Part shown: positions 36,395 to 46,378 of the stretch, piece by piece
Position numbering within the stretch: the first letter of the stretch is position 1
Layout: the number at the start of each line of letters is the position of its first letter
Source: Rickettsiales bacterium
Lineage (GTDB): Bacteria > Pseudomonadota > Alphaproteobacteria > TMED127
Length of the DNA stretch: 64,000 bases
NCBI GenBank assembly: GCA_002690875.1
Contig: NZGH01000042.1
Location: 1 to 64,000 of the forward strand
Direction of reading: 5' to 3'
Made by a program: the position numbers and the translations under genes
Notes under the pieces: model-generated
What the model saw: only the letters and a program-made list of their open reading frames with translations
Database searches by the model: none
Told to the model about the DNA's origin: nothing

Positions 36395-37201
36395 CTAACC
36401 TGTAACCTTAATACCAAAATATGCAAGATTTATAAATACATATGATAATAAAATAAGCTTAAAAGTAGCTGTGTTAGAAATGCCTAATATTTTTCTGTAT
36501 ATAAAGAAAAATATAATCAAAAATAGACTTATAATACTTAAAATAACTTTATTATTAAAAAAATAATCAAAATTATTGTACTCAAAAAAATGATAATGAA
36601 ATCCACTAAACAAAGATAGGGTCAAAAAAAACATTGAAAAAAATAAAGACTTAATTGAAATAATTTCACTTTCATAAATTGATGGTAATAAGTTCAATAG
36701 TATATTATTAAACTTAACTTGCTTTAATATTTTACTTTTTAAAAAAACACAAACAGAACTAATTGCACTTATTGTTAACATTGAATATGAAAATAAAGAG
36801 CTAAAAATGTGAATAAGTAGAGAAGTATTATCAAATAAAGAATAACTAATCTCTTCATTTTTTGAACTAAAGGAAATTAAAAATCTAAATATTAATAAAA
36901 CTAAAAAGAAAGGAAGAAAAAGTAGCCTCAATCTGACGTATTCAGAGGAGAAAATTGATATAAAAAAATGAGAAAGGAAAAAAACAACAAGCAATAAAGT
37001 TGTAACTAAACTTAAAACAGAAACAGGGTTTAAAATAATAAAATTATAGTATATTACATTTATAAAACTTATAAAAAGAAGATTAGATAAATATATTATT
37101 TTATTAATTTTGTTGTTAGTCTCAATGTTAATAAAATTTGTAACCAAAAATACAAAAAAACTCGTTAATGATAAAGATTCAATATAAAAATTTAAATTCA
37201 T
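36395..37201 (-). CDS. CcsA/YpjD-like multi-pass membrane protein
   Basis: 268 residues with about eight hydrophobic segments. The LLIHIFSSLFSYSMLTISA segment, the GFHYHFFEY loop, and a C-terminal LAYFGIKV resemble the YpjD/HemX branch of the cytochrome c assembly (CcsA) family. Histidines in the loops could bind haem. Function in this branch is not established. Assignment rests on overall pattern, so moderate confidence. Starts 18 bases from the divergent ispDF gene. Confidence 0.6.
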   Translation of the reverse strand: MNLNFYIESLSLTSFFVFLVTNFINIETNNKINKIIYLSNLLFISFINVIYYNFIILNPVSVLSLVTTLLLVVFFLSHFFISIFSSEYVRLRLLFLPFFLVLLIFRFLISFSSKNEEISYSLFDNTSLLIHIFSSLFSYSMLTISAISSVCVFLKSKILKQVKFNNILLNLLPSIYESEIISIKSLFFSMFFLTLSLFSGFHYHFFEYNNFDYFFNNKVILSIISLFLIIFFFIYRKILGISNTATFKLILLSYVFINLAYFGIKVTG

Positions 37202-37219
37202 TTTGCTAAAGGTTTTAAA

Positions 37220-38377
37220 GTGAAAGTTATAGCATTAATTGTAAGTGGTGGTGAAGGAAAAAGATTTGATAAAAACTTACCAAAACAATTTTTCACAATT
37301 AACAATAAATCAATACTAGAGCAAAGCGTTAAAAAGTTTGTAGACTCAAATTTATTTGATAAAATTGTTGTTGTCTGTAACAAGGATTTCGTCCAAAAAT
37401 CAAAAAAAATTTTAAATAAATATAAAATTTCTTACGTTAAAGGAGGAAATAGTAGACAAGAGTCTGTTTTTAAAGGATTGAAATCGATAGAAAAAGATTT
37501 CCCGCAAAAGGTGATGATTCACGATGCAGTAAGACCTTTCTTTTCAATAAATCTACTAAATACAATTATTAATAAGTTAAAACAAAGTGATTCTGTTATA
37601 CCAACTTTAAAAATATTTGACTCTGCTAGATTATTTGAAAAAAAAAAATACCAAAACTTATCTAGAGAAAATATAAGACTAATTCAAACACCACAAGGTT
37701 TTGATTTTAAAAAAATTTATGCTGCACACAAAAATTTTAAAAATGAAATTTACACAGATGACTCTTTGCTTTTTCATAAAAATGGAAATAAAATTAAAGC
37801 TATTACAGGTGAAATTATGAATTTTAAAGTGACAGAAAAAAAAGGATTTGAGGAATATAAAAAGATTTTTGAAGATAGAAAAACAAATCTTAATTTTAGA
37901 ATCGGAAACGGATTCGATGTTCATAAATTTGAGAAAGGAAGCAGTTTAAAACTTTTAGGAATAAATTTACCCTTCAATAAAAGTTTGATGGGACATTCTG
38001 ATGCAGATGTAGGTATCCACGCTTTAGTAGATGCAATTCTAGGTGCTATATCAGAGGGAGACATAGGTGAACATTTTCCACCAACCGAAAAAAAATGGAA
38101 AAATAAAAATTCAGAATTTTTTTTAGAATACGCAAAAAATTTGATGAAAAATAATGGTTTTCAACTTAACAATATTGACATAACAGTGATCTGTGAAAAA
38201 CCAAAAATTTCAAAATATAAGAAAAAAATGAAAGAAAAAATAGCTAAGATATTAGAAATTGAAAAAGATAATGTAAATATAAAAGGAACTACAACTGAAA
38301 AGTTAGGTTTTTTAGGAAGAGAAGAAGGTATTGCATGCCAAGTATCAGTTTCAGTTTTAAAATTCAATGAACACTAA
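37220..38377 (+). CDS. ispDF: Bifunctional IspD/IspF isoprenoid enzyme
   Basis: 385 residues from a GTG. N-terminal IspD (cytidylyltransferase; LIVSGGEGKRFDKNLPKQF, HDAVRPF, LIQTPQGF) fused to C-terminal IspF (cyclodiphosphate synthase) from about 230 (IGNGFDVHKF, MGHSDADVGIHAL, GTTTEKLGFLGREEGIA). The two catalyse non-consecutive steps of the MEP pathway; dxr, the first committed step, is at the end of this window. The fusion is common in alphaproteobacteria. Confidence 0.96.
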   Translation: MKVIALIVSGGEGKRFDKNLPKQFFTINNKSILEQSVKKFVDSNLFDKIVVVCNKDFVQKSKKILNKYKISYVKGGNSRQESVFKGLKSIEKDFPQKVMIHDAVRPFFSINLLNTIINKLKQSDSVIPTLKIFDSARLFEKKKYQNLSRENIRLIQTPQGFDFKKIYAAHKNFKNEIYTDDSLLFHKNGNKIKAITGEIMNFKVTEKKGFEEYKKIFEDRKTNLNFRIGNGFDVHKFEKGSSLKLLGINLPFNKSLMGHSDADVGIHALVDAILGAISEGDIGEHFPPTEKKWKNKNSEFFLEYAKNLMKNNGFQLNNIDITVICEKPKISKYKKKMKEKIAKILEIEKDNVNIKGTTTEKLGFLGREEGIACQVSVSVLKFNEH

Positions 38378-38816
38378 AAAATTTTCTTATTACTTTTCAT
38401 CAAGTTTTGGAATTGGAAAATCGAAACTTTTTCCTGGCACATTAGCTTCATTATTTACATTACCTATTGTTTGGTTTATAAGAGATTTTTTTTCATTTAA
38501 TTTTTTCTTAATTTCTTTATTTTTTTATTCGATAATTTCTTTTTATCTAATTAAAATATGCATTAAAAATCTCGCAAATAAGGACCCAAAATATATTGTT
38601 GCAGACGAACATATTGGACAATCTATATCATTGATTTTTTGTGATCAAGAAATTACTGACTATTTAGTTTCATTTTGTCTTTTTAGATTTTTTGATATCG
38701 CCAAACCCTATCCTATAAATTTAGTTGATAAATATTTAAAAAATGCATCTGGAGTAATCCTAGATGATGTTATAGCTGGTATATTTGTTTGTATTATAAT
38801 TGCTTATGTTTTCTAA
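38367..38816 (+). CDS. pgpA: Phosphatidylglycerophosphatase A
   Basis: 149 residues, membrane protein. PgpA signature elements: GIGKSKLFPGTLASL near the start, VADEHIGQSISLI, FRFFDIAKPYPI and LDDVIAGI with the conserved acidic residues. It makes phosphatidylglycerol from its phosphate precursor. Overlaps the end of ispDF and the start of cinA. Confidence 0.9.
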   Translation: MNTKKFSYYFSSSFGIGKSKLFPGTLASLFTLPIVWFIRDFFSFNFFLISLFFYSIISFYLIKICIKNLANKDPKYIVADEHIGQSISLIFCDQEITDYLVSFCLFRFFDIAKPYPINLVDKYLKNASGVILDDVIAGIFVCIIIAYVF

Positions 38817-39285
38817 TAAAAATAAATTTGAATTTATTGAAAAACTCAAAAAGAAAAGAATAAAACTTTATGTTGCTGAATCAATTACTGGAGGAAAATT
38901 TACATCTGAATTAGTAGGAATTGAAGGTGCTTCAAAGTTTTTAGATTACTCAATAATTACATATAGTAATAAATCAAAATATAATTTTTTTGGAATTGAA
39001 AAGATTATAAAAATGCATGGTGTTGTAAGTTCTGAAGTTGCTATTCAAATGGCAAAAAAAATTAGTTATAAGTCAAATTTTAAAAATAAATTATCGATAG
39101 CTTGTACTGGGTTTGCGTCAAAACCAATAAATTTAAGTGAAAATCAGCAGGGAGTTGTTTTTATTGCTGTAAATTATAAAAAGAGAAAAAATGTTGTAAA
39201 AAAAGTTTTTTTAAAAAAAAATAGAAAAGAGGTTATTAATTTAACAGTACAAGAAATGTTTAGACAAGGTAATTTAATCATCTAA
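38806..39285 (+). CDS. CinA C-terminal-domain protein (NMN amidohydrolase PncC type)
   Basis: 159 residues from the ATG at 38806; the frame is open from a TTG 6 bases earlier. It contains only the CinA C-terminal domain: VAESITGGKFTSEL, FLDYSIITYSNKSK, GVVSSEVAIQMA and IACTGFAS. This domain alone has nicotinamide-mononucleotide amidohydrolase (PncC) activity. Its end overlaps the convergent ftsB-like gene by 12 bases. Confidence 0.87.
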   Translation: MFSNKNKFEFIEKLKKKRIKLYVAESITGGKFTSELVGIEGASKFLDYSIITYSNKSKYNFFGIEKIIKMHGVVSSEVAIQMAKKISYKSNFKNKLSIACTGFASKPINLSENQQGVVFIAVNYKKRKNVVKKVFLKKNRKEVINLTVQEMFRQGNLII

Positions 39286-39561
39286 ATTGTAAAAAATTAC
39301 TTTCTCTGATTTATCTTTAAAAAATAGCTTTTCTTTAATTATTAGCTCTCTAAATTCTTTTTTATTTTCAAAATCATTTATTTTTTCAAGTAATTCATCT
39401 TTTATTTTTTCATTATTTACAAGTGAAAGGTTCATAATTTCGAGAGTTTGAAAATTCTCAAAGATTGCAAAAATGTTTTTTTTGTTGAAAAAAAAAAATA
39501 TTATTAGAGATATTATCGAAAGAAAAATAAAAGTTTTTTTTTTTTTACTTTTTTGAATCAT
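39274..39561 (-). CDS. FtsB/DivIC-like septum formation initiator
   Basis: 95 residues. Lys-rich N terminus, one membrane helix (about 10-26), then a coiled-coil region ending REKLFFKDKSEKVIFY-like (EKLFFKDKSEKVIFYNL), as in FtsB. Directly follows eno (17-base overlap), the standard alphaproteobacterial location for this cell-division gene. The sequence itself is highly diverged. Confidence 0.75.
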   Translation of the reverse strand: MIQKSKKKKTFIFLSIISLIIFFFFNKKNIFAIFENFQTLEIMNLSLVNNEKIKDELLEKINDFENKKEFRELIIKEKLFFKDKSEKVIFYNLDD

Positions 39562-40837
39562 TAAAAAATTTTTTGATTGGTTCTTTTCCTGAGAATTTTA
39601 TTGATTTATTTCTATCTTCAATTCTTAAAAGTTGATTATATTTTGCAACCCTTTCTGATCTTGATAACGAACCGGTTTTGATTTGACCAGAATCTATTCC
39701 CACAGAAAGATCTGATATAAATGTATCCTCAGTTTCACCGGAACGATGAGAAATTATTGTTGAGAAATTATTTTTTTTTGCCAAATTAATTGTGTCAATT
39801 GTTTCAGAAAGTGTTCCAATCTGGTTTAATTTTATAAGGATTGAGTTGCCACAAAAATTTTTAATTCCTTTTTTTAATCTTTCAACAGAGGTTACAAATA
39901 AGTCGTCTCCAACTAATTGGCACTTATTACCAATTTTTTTTGACAATTCACTCCAACCAGACCAATCATCTTCGTGTAACCCGTCTTCAATTGATATTAT
40001 GGGATATTTTTTTATTAGCTCTTGATAATAATTAATTAATTCAGAGGATGTAAATGACTTTGATTCGCTCTTGAGAATATATTTTTCTTTTTCAAAAAAT
40101 TCTGATGAAGCTATATCCAAAGCAATAAAAATGTCTTCACCTGGTTTGTAATTAGATATTTCTATTGCATTAATAATATAATCTAAACATTCTTTATTAG
40201 TCTTAAAATCTGGTGCAAATCCCCCCTCATCTCCGACCGAAACTGAATAATTATCTTTAGCTAGTAGTTTTTTTAAGGAATTAAAAACTTCACATCCAGC
40301 TCTTAAAGCTTTCTTAAATGTTTCAAAGCCACATGGAATTATCATAAACTCTTGAAAATCAAGGTTATTATTAGCATGACAACCACCATTAACTATATTC
40401 ATCATAGGTGTAGGTAAGCTATTGTTTATACCTCCAATGTAGCTAAATAATGGAACATTTTGAAATTTAGATGCAGCACGTGCAGCGGCTAGTGAAACTG
40501 CAAGAATAGAATTAGCTCCTAATCTTGATTTATTGGGAGTACCATCGAGTTCAATTAAAATACTATCTATGGTCTTTTGCTCTCTAACGTCTATTCCCTT
40601 GATAGTTTCTCTTATTTCAGTATTGATAAAATTAATGGAATTGAGAACCCCTCTTGAAAAAAATCTTTTCTTATCTTTATCTCTTAATTCATGAGCCTCA
40701 AATGATCCAGTAGAGGCTCCAGAAGGGACTGACGCTAGCTCTACTATTGAATTATTCAGTGTAATCTCAACCTCTACTGTTGGGACACCCCTACTATCAA
40801 TAATTTCTCTTCCAAAAACATTCGTAATAATTGACAT
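39545..40837 (-). CDS. eno: Enolase
   Basis: 430 residues from the ATG at 40835-40837; a TTG two codons earlier is less likely. Motifs: REIIDSRGVPTVEVE, SVPSGASTGSFEAHELRD, MNIVNGGCHANNNLDFQEFMI, SIEDGLHEDDWSGW and ISHRSGETEDTFI. Converts 2-phosphoglycerate to phosphoenolpyruvate, which is also a substrate of KdsA next door. Confidence 0.97.
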   Translation of the reverse strand: MSIITNVFGREIIDSRGVPTVEVEITLNNSIVELASVPSGASTGSFEAHELRDKDKKRFFSRGVLNSINFINTEIRETIKGIDVREQKTIDSILIELDGTPNKSRLGANSILAVSLAAARAASKFQNVPLFSYIGGINNSLPTPMMNIVNGGCHANNNLDFQEFMIIPCGFETFKKALRAGCEVFNSLKKLLAKDNYSVSVGDEGGFAPDFKTNKECLDYIINAIEISNYKPGEDIFIALDIASSEFFEKEKYILKSESKSFTSSELINYYQELIKKYPIISIEDGLHEDDWSGWSELSKKIGNKCQLVGDDLFVTSVERLKKGIKNFCGNSILIKLNQIGTLSETIDTINLAKKNNFSTIISHRSGETEDTFISDLSVGIDSGQIKTGSLSRSERVAKYNQLLRIEDRNKSIKFSGKEPIKKFFNDSKK

Positions 40838-40839
40838 AA

Positions 40840-41670
40840 TCAAATTAACTCATTTTTAGATAAATTATCATAAAGTTTAATTGAGTGTATAAGTTTTCCT
40901 AATTTTTTTAAAGGCACCATATTAGGTCCATCGGAAGGTGCTTTAACTGGATCATCATGTGTTTCCATAAAAATTCCAGATATTGCAGTAGTAACTGCCG
41001 CTTTAGCTAAAACACTAACAAATTTTGATTGACCACCAGAAGAATCGCCTTTACCACCCGGCAGTTGGACTGAATGTGTAGCATCAAAAATGACTGGGAA
41101 TTTAGTTTTTTTCATTATTACCAAAGATCTCATATCTGAAACAAGATTATTGTATCCAAATGTGGTACCTCTTTCAGTCAGTAAAATTTTTTTATTTCCA
41201 GTCGAGAGTAATTTTTTTGCTACATTCTCCATATCCCATGGTGAAAGAAATTGTCCTTTTTTAACATTTACAGGAAGATTTGATTTACCAGCTTCAATTA
41301 ATAAATCAGTTTGTCTGCATAGAAATGCAGGAATTTGAATGATATCAATATACTCCTTCACTATTTCAACTTGTCGAGCATCATGAACATCAGTTGTAAC
41401 AGCACAAGCAAATTTTTCTCCAACCTCTGCTAAAATATCTAATCCTTTTTTTAATCCAACTCCTCTTTTACTTTTATAACTTGTTCTATTAGCTTTATCA
41501 AAGGAACTTTTGTAGACATATTTAAAGTTTAATTTTCTTGACAAAATATCTATTTCTGAGCAAATATCTAACGCATGTGATCTGCTTTCAATTTGGCAAG
41601 GACCAAGAATAAATTTTATTTCTTCAAAGTTTGAAAAAAAAAAATCTTTTTTAATCTTTACCTTTTTCAT
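40840..41670 (-). CDS. kdsA: KDO-8-phosphate synthase
   Basis: 276 residues. ILGPCQIESRSHALD, SFDKANRTSYKSKRG, DVHDARQVEIV, LTERGTTFGYNNLV and FDATHSVQLPGGKG are all characteristic. Makes KDO-8-phosphate from phosphoenolpyruvate and arabinose-5-phosphate for lipopolysaccharide inner core, consistent with the lipid A genes later in the window. Sits 1 base after pyrG. Confidence 0.97.
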   Translation of the reverse strand: MKKVKIKKDFFFSNFEEIKFILGPCQIESRSHALDICSEIDILSRKLNFKYVYKSSFDKANRTSYKSKRGVGLKKGLDILAEVGEKFACAVTTDVHDARQVEIVKEYIDIIQIPAFLCRQTDLLIEAGKSNLPVNVKKGQFLSPWDMENVAKKLLSTGNKKILLTERGTTFGYNNLVSDMRSLVIMKKTKFPVIFDATHSVQLPGGKGDSSGGQSKFVSVLAKAAVTTAISGIFMETHDDPVKAPSDGPNMVPLKKLGKLIHSIKLYDNLSKNELI

Positions 41671-41671
41671 T

Positions 41672-43300
41672 TCAGTTACTCTGACTTCTAAAATGTAAAA
41701 CAGCTGAAATAAATGAATTAAAAATTGGATGCGGATTAAAAGGCGTAGATTTTAATTCAGGATGAAATTGGACACCAATGAACCACGGATGATTATTCCT
41801 TTCAATTATTTCAACAAGTTTTTTATTTGGTGACATGCCAGACAGTGTTATTCCACTATTAATAATAGGTTTTAAATAATTATAATTTACTTCATATCTA
41901 TGTCTGTGTCGCTCATAAATTTTTGTTTTTTTGTATATTCTATAAACTAATGTATCTTTTTTTAAAATTGATTTATATGAACCCAATCTCATGCTACCTC
42001 CAAGATTATCTAAATCTTGTTTCAATATCTTTTTACCTTTTTCCCATTCATGCATCATAGATATGACTGGAAAATCAGTTTTGCCAAATTCGGTTGAAGA
42101 GGATTTTTCATAGCCTTTTAAGTTCCTTAATGATTCAATAATTGCTAGTTGCATTCCAAAACATATTCCCAAAAAAGGTATATTAAATATTTTAGCAAAC
42201 TTAATTGCATTAATTTTCCCTGATGATCCCTCTTTACCAAAACCTCCAGGTACTAAAATTCCTTCAAAGTTTTTAAGAATTTTCTGAGTTCTATTAAAAT
42301 CTTTAATTTTTCTAGAATCTATCCAAGAAATATTTACTTTAGTATTGTTATAAATACCACTATGAAATAATGCCTCATTCAAAGATTTATAGGATTCAGA
42401 TAAATTTGTATATTTTCCAACAATAGCTACATTTACCTGTTTGTCTAAACACATAAACTTTTTATAAAATTTATTCCAAAAGTCTAAGTTTGTTTTTTTA
42501 TTTTTAATAGAAAAGTGGGAATTTAATTTTCTCAGAAGACCCTCATTATGTAACTTTAAAGGAACTTCGTAAATAGTTTGCGCATTCTCAAGCATTAGTA
42601 CAGAATCTAGGGACAAATTACAAAATAGGGATATTTTTTTTTTAGCATCAGTTGAGAACTTTTTTTCAGTTCTACAGATTAATAAATCTGGCTGAATTCC
42701 TAATCCCAGTAATTCTTTTACAGAGTGTTGTGTGGGCTTTGTTTTAAATTCATTTGCAGAGGAAATAAATGGTACAAGCGTAATATGTATAAATAATGAT
42801 TTCTCTTTACCAAGTTCATTTCTTAATTGTCTAAGAGCTTCTAAAAAAGGGAGACTTTCTATATCACCCACTGTCCCGCCAATTTCACAAATTACAAAAT
42901 CTTCATTTTTAAGATCTTTTTTTATAAATTTTTTAATTTCGTCTGTTACATGAGGAATAACCTGAACAGTTGAACCCAAATAGTCACCCTTCCTCTCTTT
43001 TCTTAGAACCTCCGAGTAAATTTTTCCTGTTGTTATATTATCGCTTTTTTTTGAAATTATTCCTGTAAATCTCTCGTAATGACCTAAATCCATGTCAGTT
43101 TCAGCTCCATCATCAGTAACAAAAACTTCACCATGTTGAGCTGGATTCATTGTTCCGGGATCAATATTTAAATAAGGATCAAGTTTTCTTATCCTTAATT
43201 TAAATTTAGAAAGTTTTAATAAAGATGCTAATGAAGAGGTTACAATACCTTTACCAAGTGAAGAAACAACTCCTCCAGTAATAAAAATATATTTAGTCAT
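41672..43300 (-). CDS. pyrG: CTP synthase
   Basis: 542 residues. N-terminal amidoligase domain (FITGGVVSSLGKGIV, RKLDPYLNIDPGTMNP, CEIGGTVGDIES) and C-terminal glutaminase domain with nucleophile in FLGICFGMQLA and FHPE near the end. Makes CTP from UTP. Followed by kdsA and eno, preceded by secG, in conserved order. Confidence 0.97.
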   Translation of the reverse strand: MTKYIFITGGVVSSLGKGIVTSSLASLLKLSKFKLRIRKLDPYLNIDPGTMNPAQHGEVFVTDDGAETDMDLGHYERFTGIISKKSDNITTGKIYSEVLRKERKGDYLGSTVQVIPHVTDEIKKFIKKDLKNEDFVICEIGGTVGDIESLPFLEALRQLRNELGKEKSLFIHITLVPFISSANEFKTKPTQHSVKELLGLGIQPDLLICRTEKKFSTDAKKKISLFCNLSLDSVLMLENAQTIYEVPLKLHNEGLLRKLNSHFSIKNKKTNLDFWNKFYKKFMCLDKQVNVAIVGKYTNLSESYKSLNEALFHSGIYNNTKVNISWIDSRKIKDFNRTQKILKNFEGILVPGGFGKEGSSGKINAIKFAKIFNIPFLGICFGMQLAIIESLRNLKGYEKSSSTEFGKTDFPVISMMHEWEKGKKILKQDLDNLGGSMRLGSYKSILKKDTLVYRIYKKTKIYERHRHRYEVNYNYLKPIINSGITLSGMSPNKKLVEIIERNNHPWFIGVQFHPELKSTPFNPHPIFNSFISAVLHFRSQSN

Positions 43301-43319
43301 TTTTTTTTAAAAAAATTAC

Positions 43320-43679
43320 CTACTCCGTTGGCACATTTAATTCATCGTCAACTGATTTTTCAACATCAAATTCTTCTGGTATTAAATCTAATCTATCAAT
43401 AATGGAGTCATCAGAGGAATCGATTATAGACTCTTGGTTATAATTTGAGTTGGTTATAAATACTAGAGACAAGCTTGTTAAGAAAAAACAAAAAGCAAGA
43501 AAAGAAGTAGTTTTAGTTAAAATATTAGATGTACTTCTGGCTGTAAGAAAGTCACCAAGACCTCCAGATCCTCCAGCTTGACCAATGCCCAGTCCCCCAC
43601 CTTCAGATCTTTGGAGCAATACCAAAATAATTAGAAAAACACATATAATTATGTGAATTGATAATATTACAGCAAACAT
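43320..43679 (-). CDS. secG: Preprotein translocase subunit SecG
   Basis: 119 residues with two membrane segments (about 2-22 and 55-76), the SecG VLLQRSEGGGLG motif between them, and an acidic C-terminal tail longer than in E. coli. Part of the SecYEG channel. Lies between tpiA and pyrG as usual. Confidence 0.93.
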   Translation of the reverse strand: MFAVILSIHIIICVFLIILVLLQRSEGGGLGIGQAGGSGGLGDFLTARSTSNILTKTTSFLAFCFFLTSLSLVFITNSNYNQESIIDSSDDSIIDRLDLIPEEFDVEKSVDDELNVPTE

Positions 43680-43714
43680 TATCTAAACAATATTCAAAAT
43701 TTTAAAAAAATCAA

Positions 43715-44449
43715 TTAAAAATCTCCTTTTAGAATATTTGTAATTTCTTTTTCTATTAAACTAGCTCCTCCAATAAGTGCTCCATCTATTTTACATTCAT
43801 TTCTAATTTCAAAAAAATTTTTAGAATTTACAGATCCACCATATAAAAACTTAATATCTTTGATTTTTTTTGTTTTTTTTAAAAAATCTACACAACACTC
43901 TTTAACCTCTATTATATCGTCAATTGTTGGTGTTAACCCTGAACCGATAGCCCAAATTGGTTCGTAAGCAATTGTTAATTTTTCTAGTTTTTTAGGTATA
44001 CACTCTTCTATTTGATTACATATGAACTTTAAATAAGAATTGTTTTGCCTTATTAAAGACGGCTCTCCTACACAAACAATTGGGATTACATAATTTTTAA
44101 TTGCAGTTTTTATTTTTTTTTTAACATCCAAATTTTCTTCTTTATGAAACTCTCTTCTTTCAGAGTGGCCGATTATTACATATTTACAACCGTTTTCTCT
44201 GATTAAAGAAATACTTGAATCTCCAGTAAAAGATCCTTGTTCTTCAAAATGACAATCTTGAGCACCTAAAATTATCTGAGAATTTTTTATTAATTTTCTT
44301 ACATGAGGAATAAGTAAATACTGAGGACATATAATATTCTTAATATTTTTTGAAATTTTTAAACTTCTCAGCTTAGAAATTAATTTTTTTGCACTAATTA
44401 AATTTAAATTCATCTTCCAATTTGAAACAATTAATGTATTTTGTGCCAT
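43715..44449 (-). CDS. tpiA: Triosephosphate isomerase
   Basis: 244 residues from the ATG at 44447-44449, which gives the normal N terminus before SNWKMN; a TTG 15 bases earlier is not favoured. Catalytic residues: K in SNWKMN, H in GHSERR, E in IAYEPIWAIG; phosphate loop GGSVN and GALIGGASL. Confidence 0.96.
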   Translation of the reverse strand: MAQNTLIVSNWKMNLNLISAKKLISKLRSLKISKNIKNIICPQYLLIPHVRKLIKNSQIILGAQDCHFEEQGSFTGDSSISLIRENGCKYVIIGHSERREFHKEENLDVKKKIKTAIKNYVIPIVCVGEPSLIRQNNSYLKFICNQIEECIPKKLEKLTIAYEPIWAIGSGLTPTIDDIIEVKECCVDFLKKTKKIKDIKFLYGGSVNSKNFFEIRNECKIDGALIGGASLIEKEITNILKGDF

Positions 44450-44485
44450 AAATATGTTATACAACTTTTTTAATATCTTTGAAAC

Positions 44486-46372
44486 ATGTTAACAACCTTA
44501 AGAAATACATCTAAAAATATTATTCTCAAATTTGTTCTTGGAACTCTCCTCACAGTATTAATAATTAGTTTTGCTATGTGGGGGACAGAAGACTTAGTTG
44601 GAATTACTAAAAAGCAAAATACAGTTGCCTCTGTTGGGAAACTTGATGTTTCAGCTCAAGAATTTTATTCTCTTTATTCAAGACAAACTTAAGAGATAAG
44701 AAAATTATTAGGAGCTTCACTTGACATAAAGAAATCAAGAGAATTTGGATATGTTGACAGAGCATTAAGTTCATTAATTAATAGAGCCTTATTTAATAAT
44801 GAAGCTTTAGAACTAGGGCTATCTGTTAGTGATAGAAATGTTAAAGATAAAATTTTAAGTGATGATGCATTCAAAGACGACCTAGGTCAATTCAATGAAC
44901 TTTTATTTAGACAATTAATTTCGGAATCTGGTTACACCGAAGCTAGTTATGTTGAAGGAACACGACAAGACCTTGCCAGAGAACAAATGGTAGAAACCAT
45001 TAGATCCAGTTTAATAATACCCAAGGTTATAGAAAATAAATTAGGTGAATATAATCTACAAGAAAGAGCCGTTGATTACGTAATTATTGATTCACAAAAA
45101 GAAAAAATTGGAAAGATTAAAGAAGAAGACATTAGAAAACATTACGAAGATAATAAAAAAACTTTCCTTTCATCTGAATATAGAAGTGCACAAACTCTTC
45201 TACTTGATGCAAAAAAATACGCAAAAAAATCAACAGTTACTGAGGACGAAATTCAATTATTATATGACGAAAGAAAAGAATCACTTATAGAACCAGAGCA
45301 AAGATATCTAAAACAAATTTTGGTCCAAGATAAAAAAAAAGCTAATTCAATATATGATAATTTAAAAGAAGGTAACTTTACAAAAGTTGCAAAAACAAAT
45401 GCAAACTTAACTGAAGCTGATATAGATCTTGGATGGAACACTAGAAATGAATTACCTGATGAAATTGTTGATGCTGTTTTTAAATTAAAAAAAAATGAAA
45501 TTTCAAGACCTATCGAAAGTACTTTTGGATGGCACATAGTAAAATTAATTGAAAAAAAGGAAAGAAAAGAAGTAACATATGACGAGATAAAAAATAATTT
45601 TAAGAGTGAAATTTTACTTGATAAAGGTAAGGAAGCTGTTTTTGATCTACAAGATGAATTAGAGGACCTTCTTTCATCTGGTAGTACGTTTGAAGAAATT
45701 TCACAAACTCTTGATGTAACTTTAATAAAAGCTGAAACGATTGACAGATCAGGGTATTACGAAAATGGTAAGATAAATTCAGAATTTCAAGATGAGAGAA
45801 TTTTAAGAACCATTTTTAACCAGAGTTTAAATGAAGAGGGTAACATAATTAATATTGACAAAGATGAAGGTCTTGCAATAAGTATTGTCACAAAGGTAGT
45901 TGAGCCAAAGCAACTCACTCTAGAAGAATCTTTAGAGAAGGTTAAAAGCGAGTTATCAAATAAATTAAAAAAAGAAAAAGCAATGAAAAGGGCTGTTGAT
46001 ATACAACAAGCAATTAAAACGGATAAAGATTTTAGAAATATGGCCAAGAAAAATAATCTTGAAATAAAAGGAGTTAAGCCTTTTACAAGAATTCTTCCAG
46101 ATAGTAGCGACTTACCAATCCCACTTATTAGTAAAATATTTGAGTCCAAGTTAAACGATGTTAACATTGAAAAAAGGGGACCACATGAGATCATTATAGC
46201 TCAAACCGTGGAGATAATTGATAGTCTAGTAAAAGATAAAAAGGAATTAGATGATTTTAGTTCAAGGGTTAAAGATGATATCACTATCGATCTTTTAGCT
46301 CAATTTTCTGAAGCTTTGAGAAAAAAGTATAAAATTACAATTAATGATGATGTAATTGATCAATTAAACTAA
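44486..46372 (+). pseudogene. ppiD: PpiD-type periplasmic peptidyl-prolyl isomerase interrupted by an in-frame stop
   Basis: N-terminal membrane anchor (about 13-35), SurA_N-like domain, parvulin rotamase domain (EQRYLKQILVQDKKKA, IDLGWNTRNELPDEI, STFGWHIVKLIE) and C-terminal region, 628 residues in one frame if the TAA at codon 69 (44690-44692) is read through. There is no frame change: the text runs FYSLYSRQT, stop, EIRKLLGASLD. The stop could be a CAA-to-TAA change. Downstream internal starts exist but would lack the membrane anchor. Position before trpE is the standard one. A sequencing error, a real nonsense allele or two separate products are the options. Confidence 0.85.
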
Positions 46373-46378
46373 ATTTCA

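Noticed and set aside
44690..44692. Recoding of TAA in ppiD
   Set aside because: TAA is not used for selenocysteine or pyrrolysine in bacteria, and no recoding element is evident; mutation or error is simpler.
46373..46378. Possible trp attenuator or leader peptide before trpE
   Set aside because: Only 6 bases separate ppiD from trpE and no Trp-codon leader is visible in the 3' end of ppiD.
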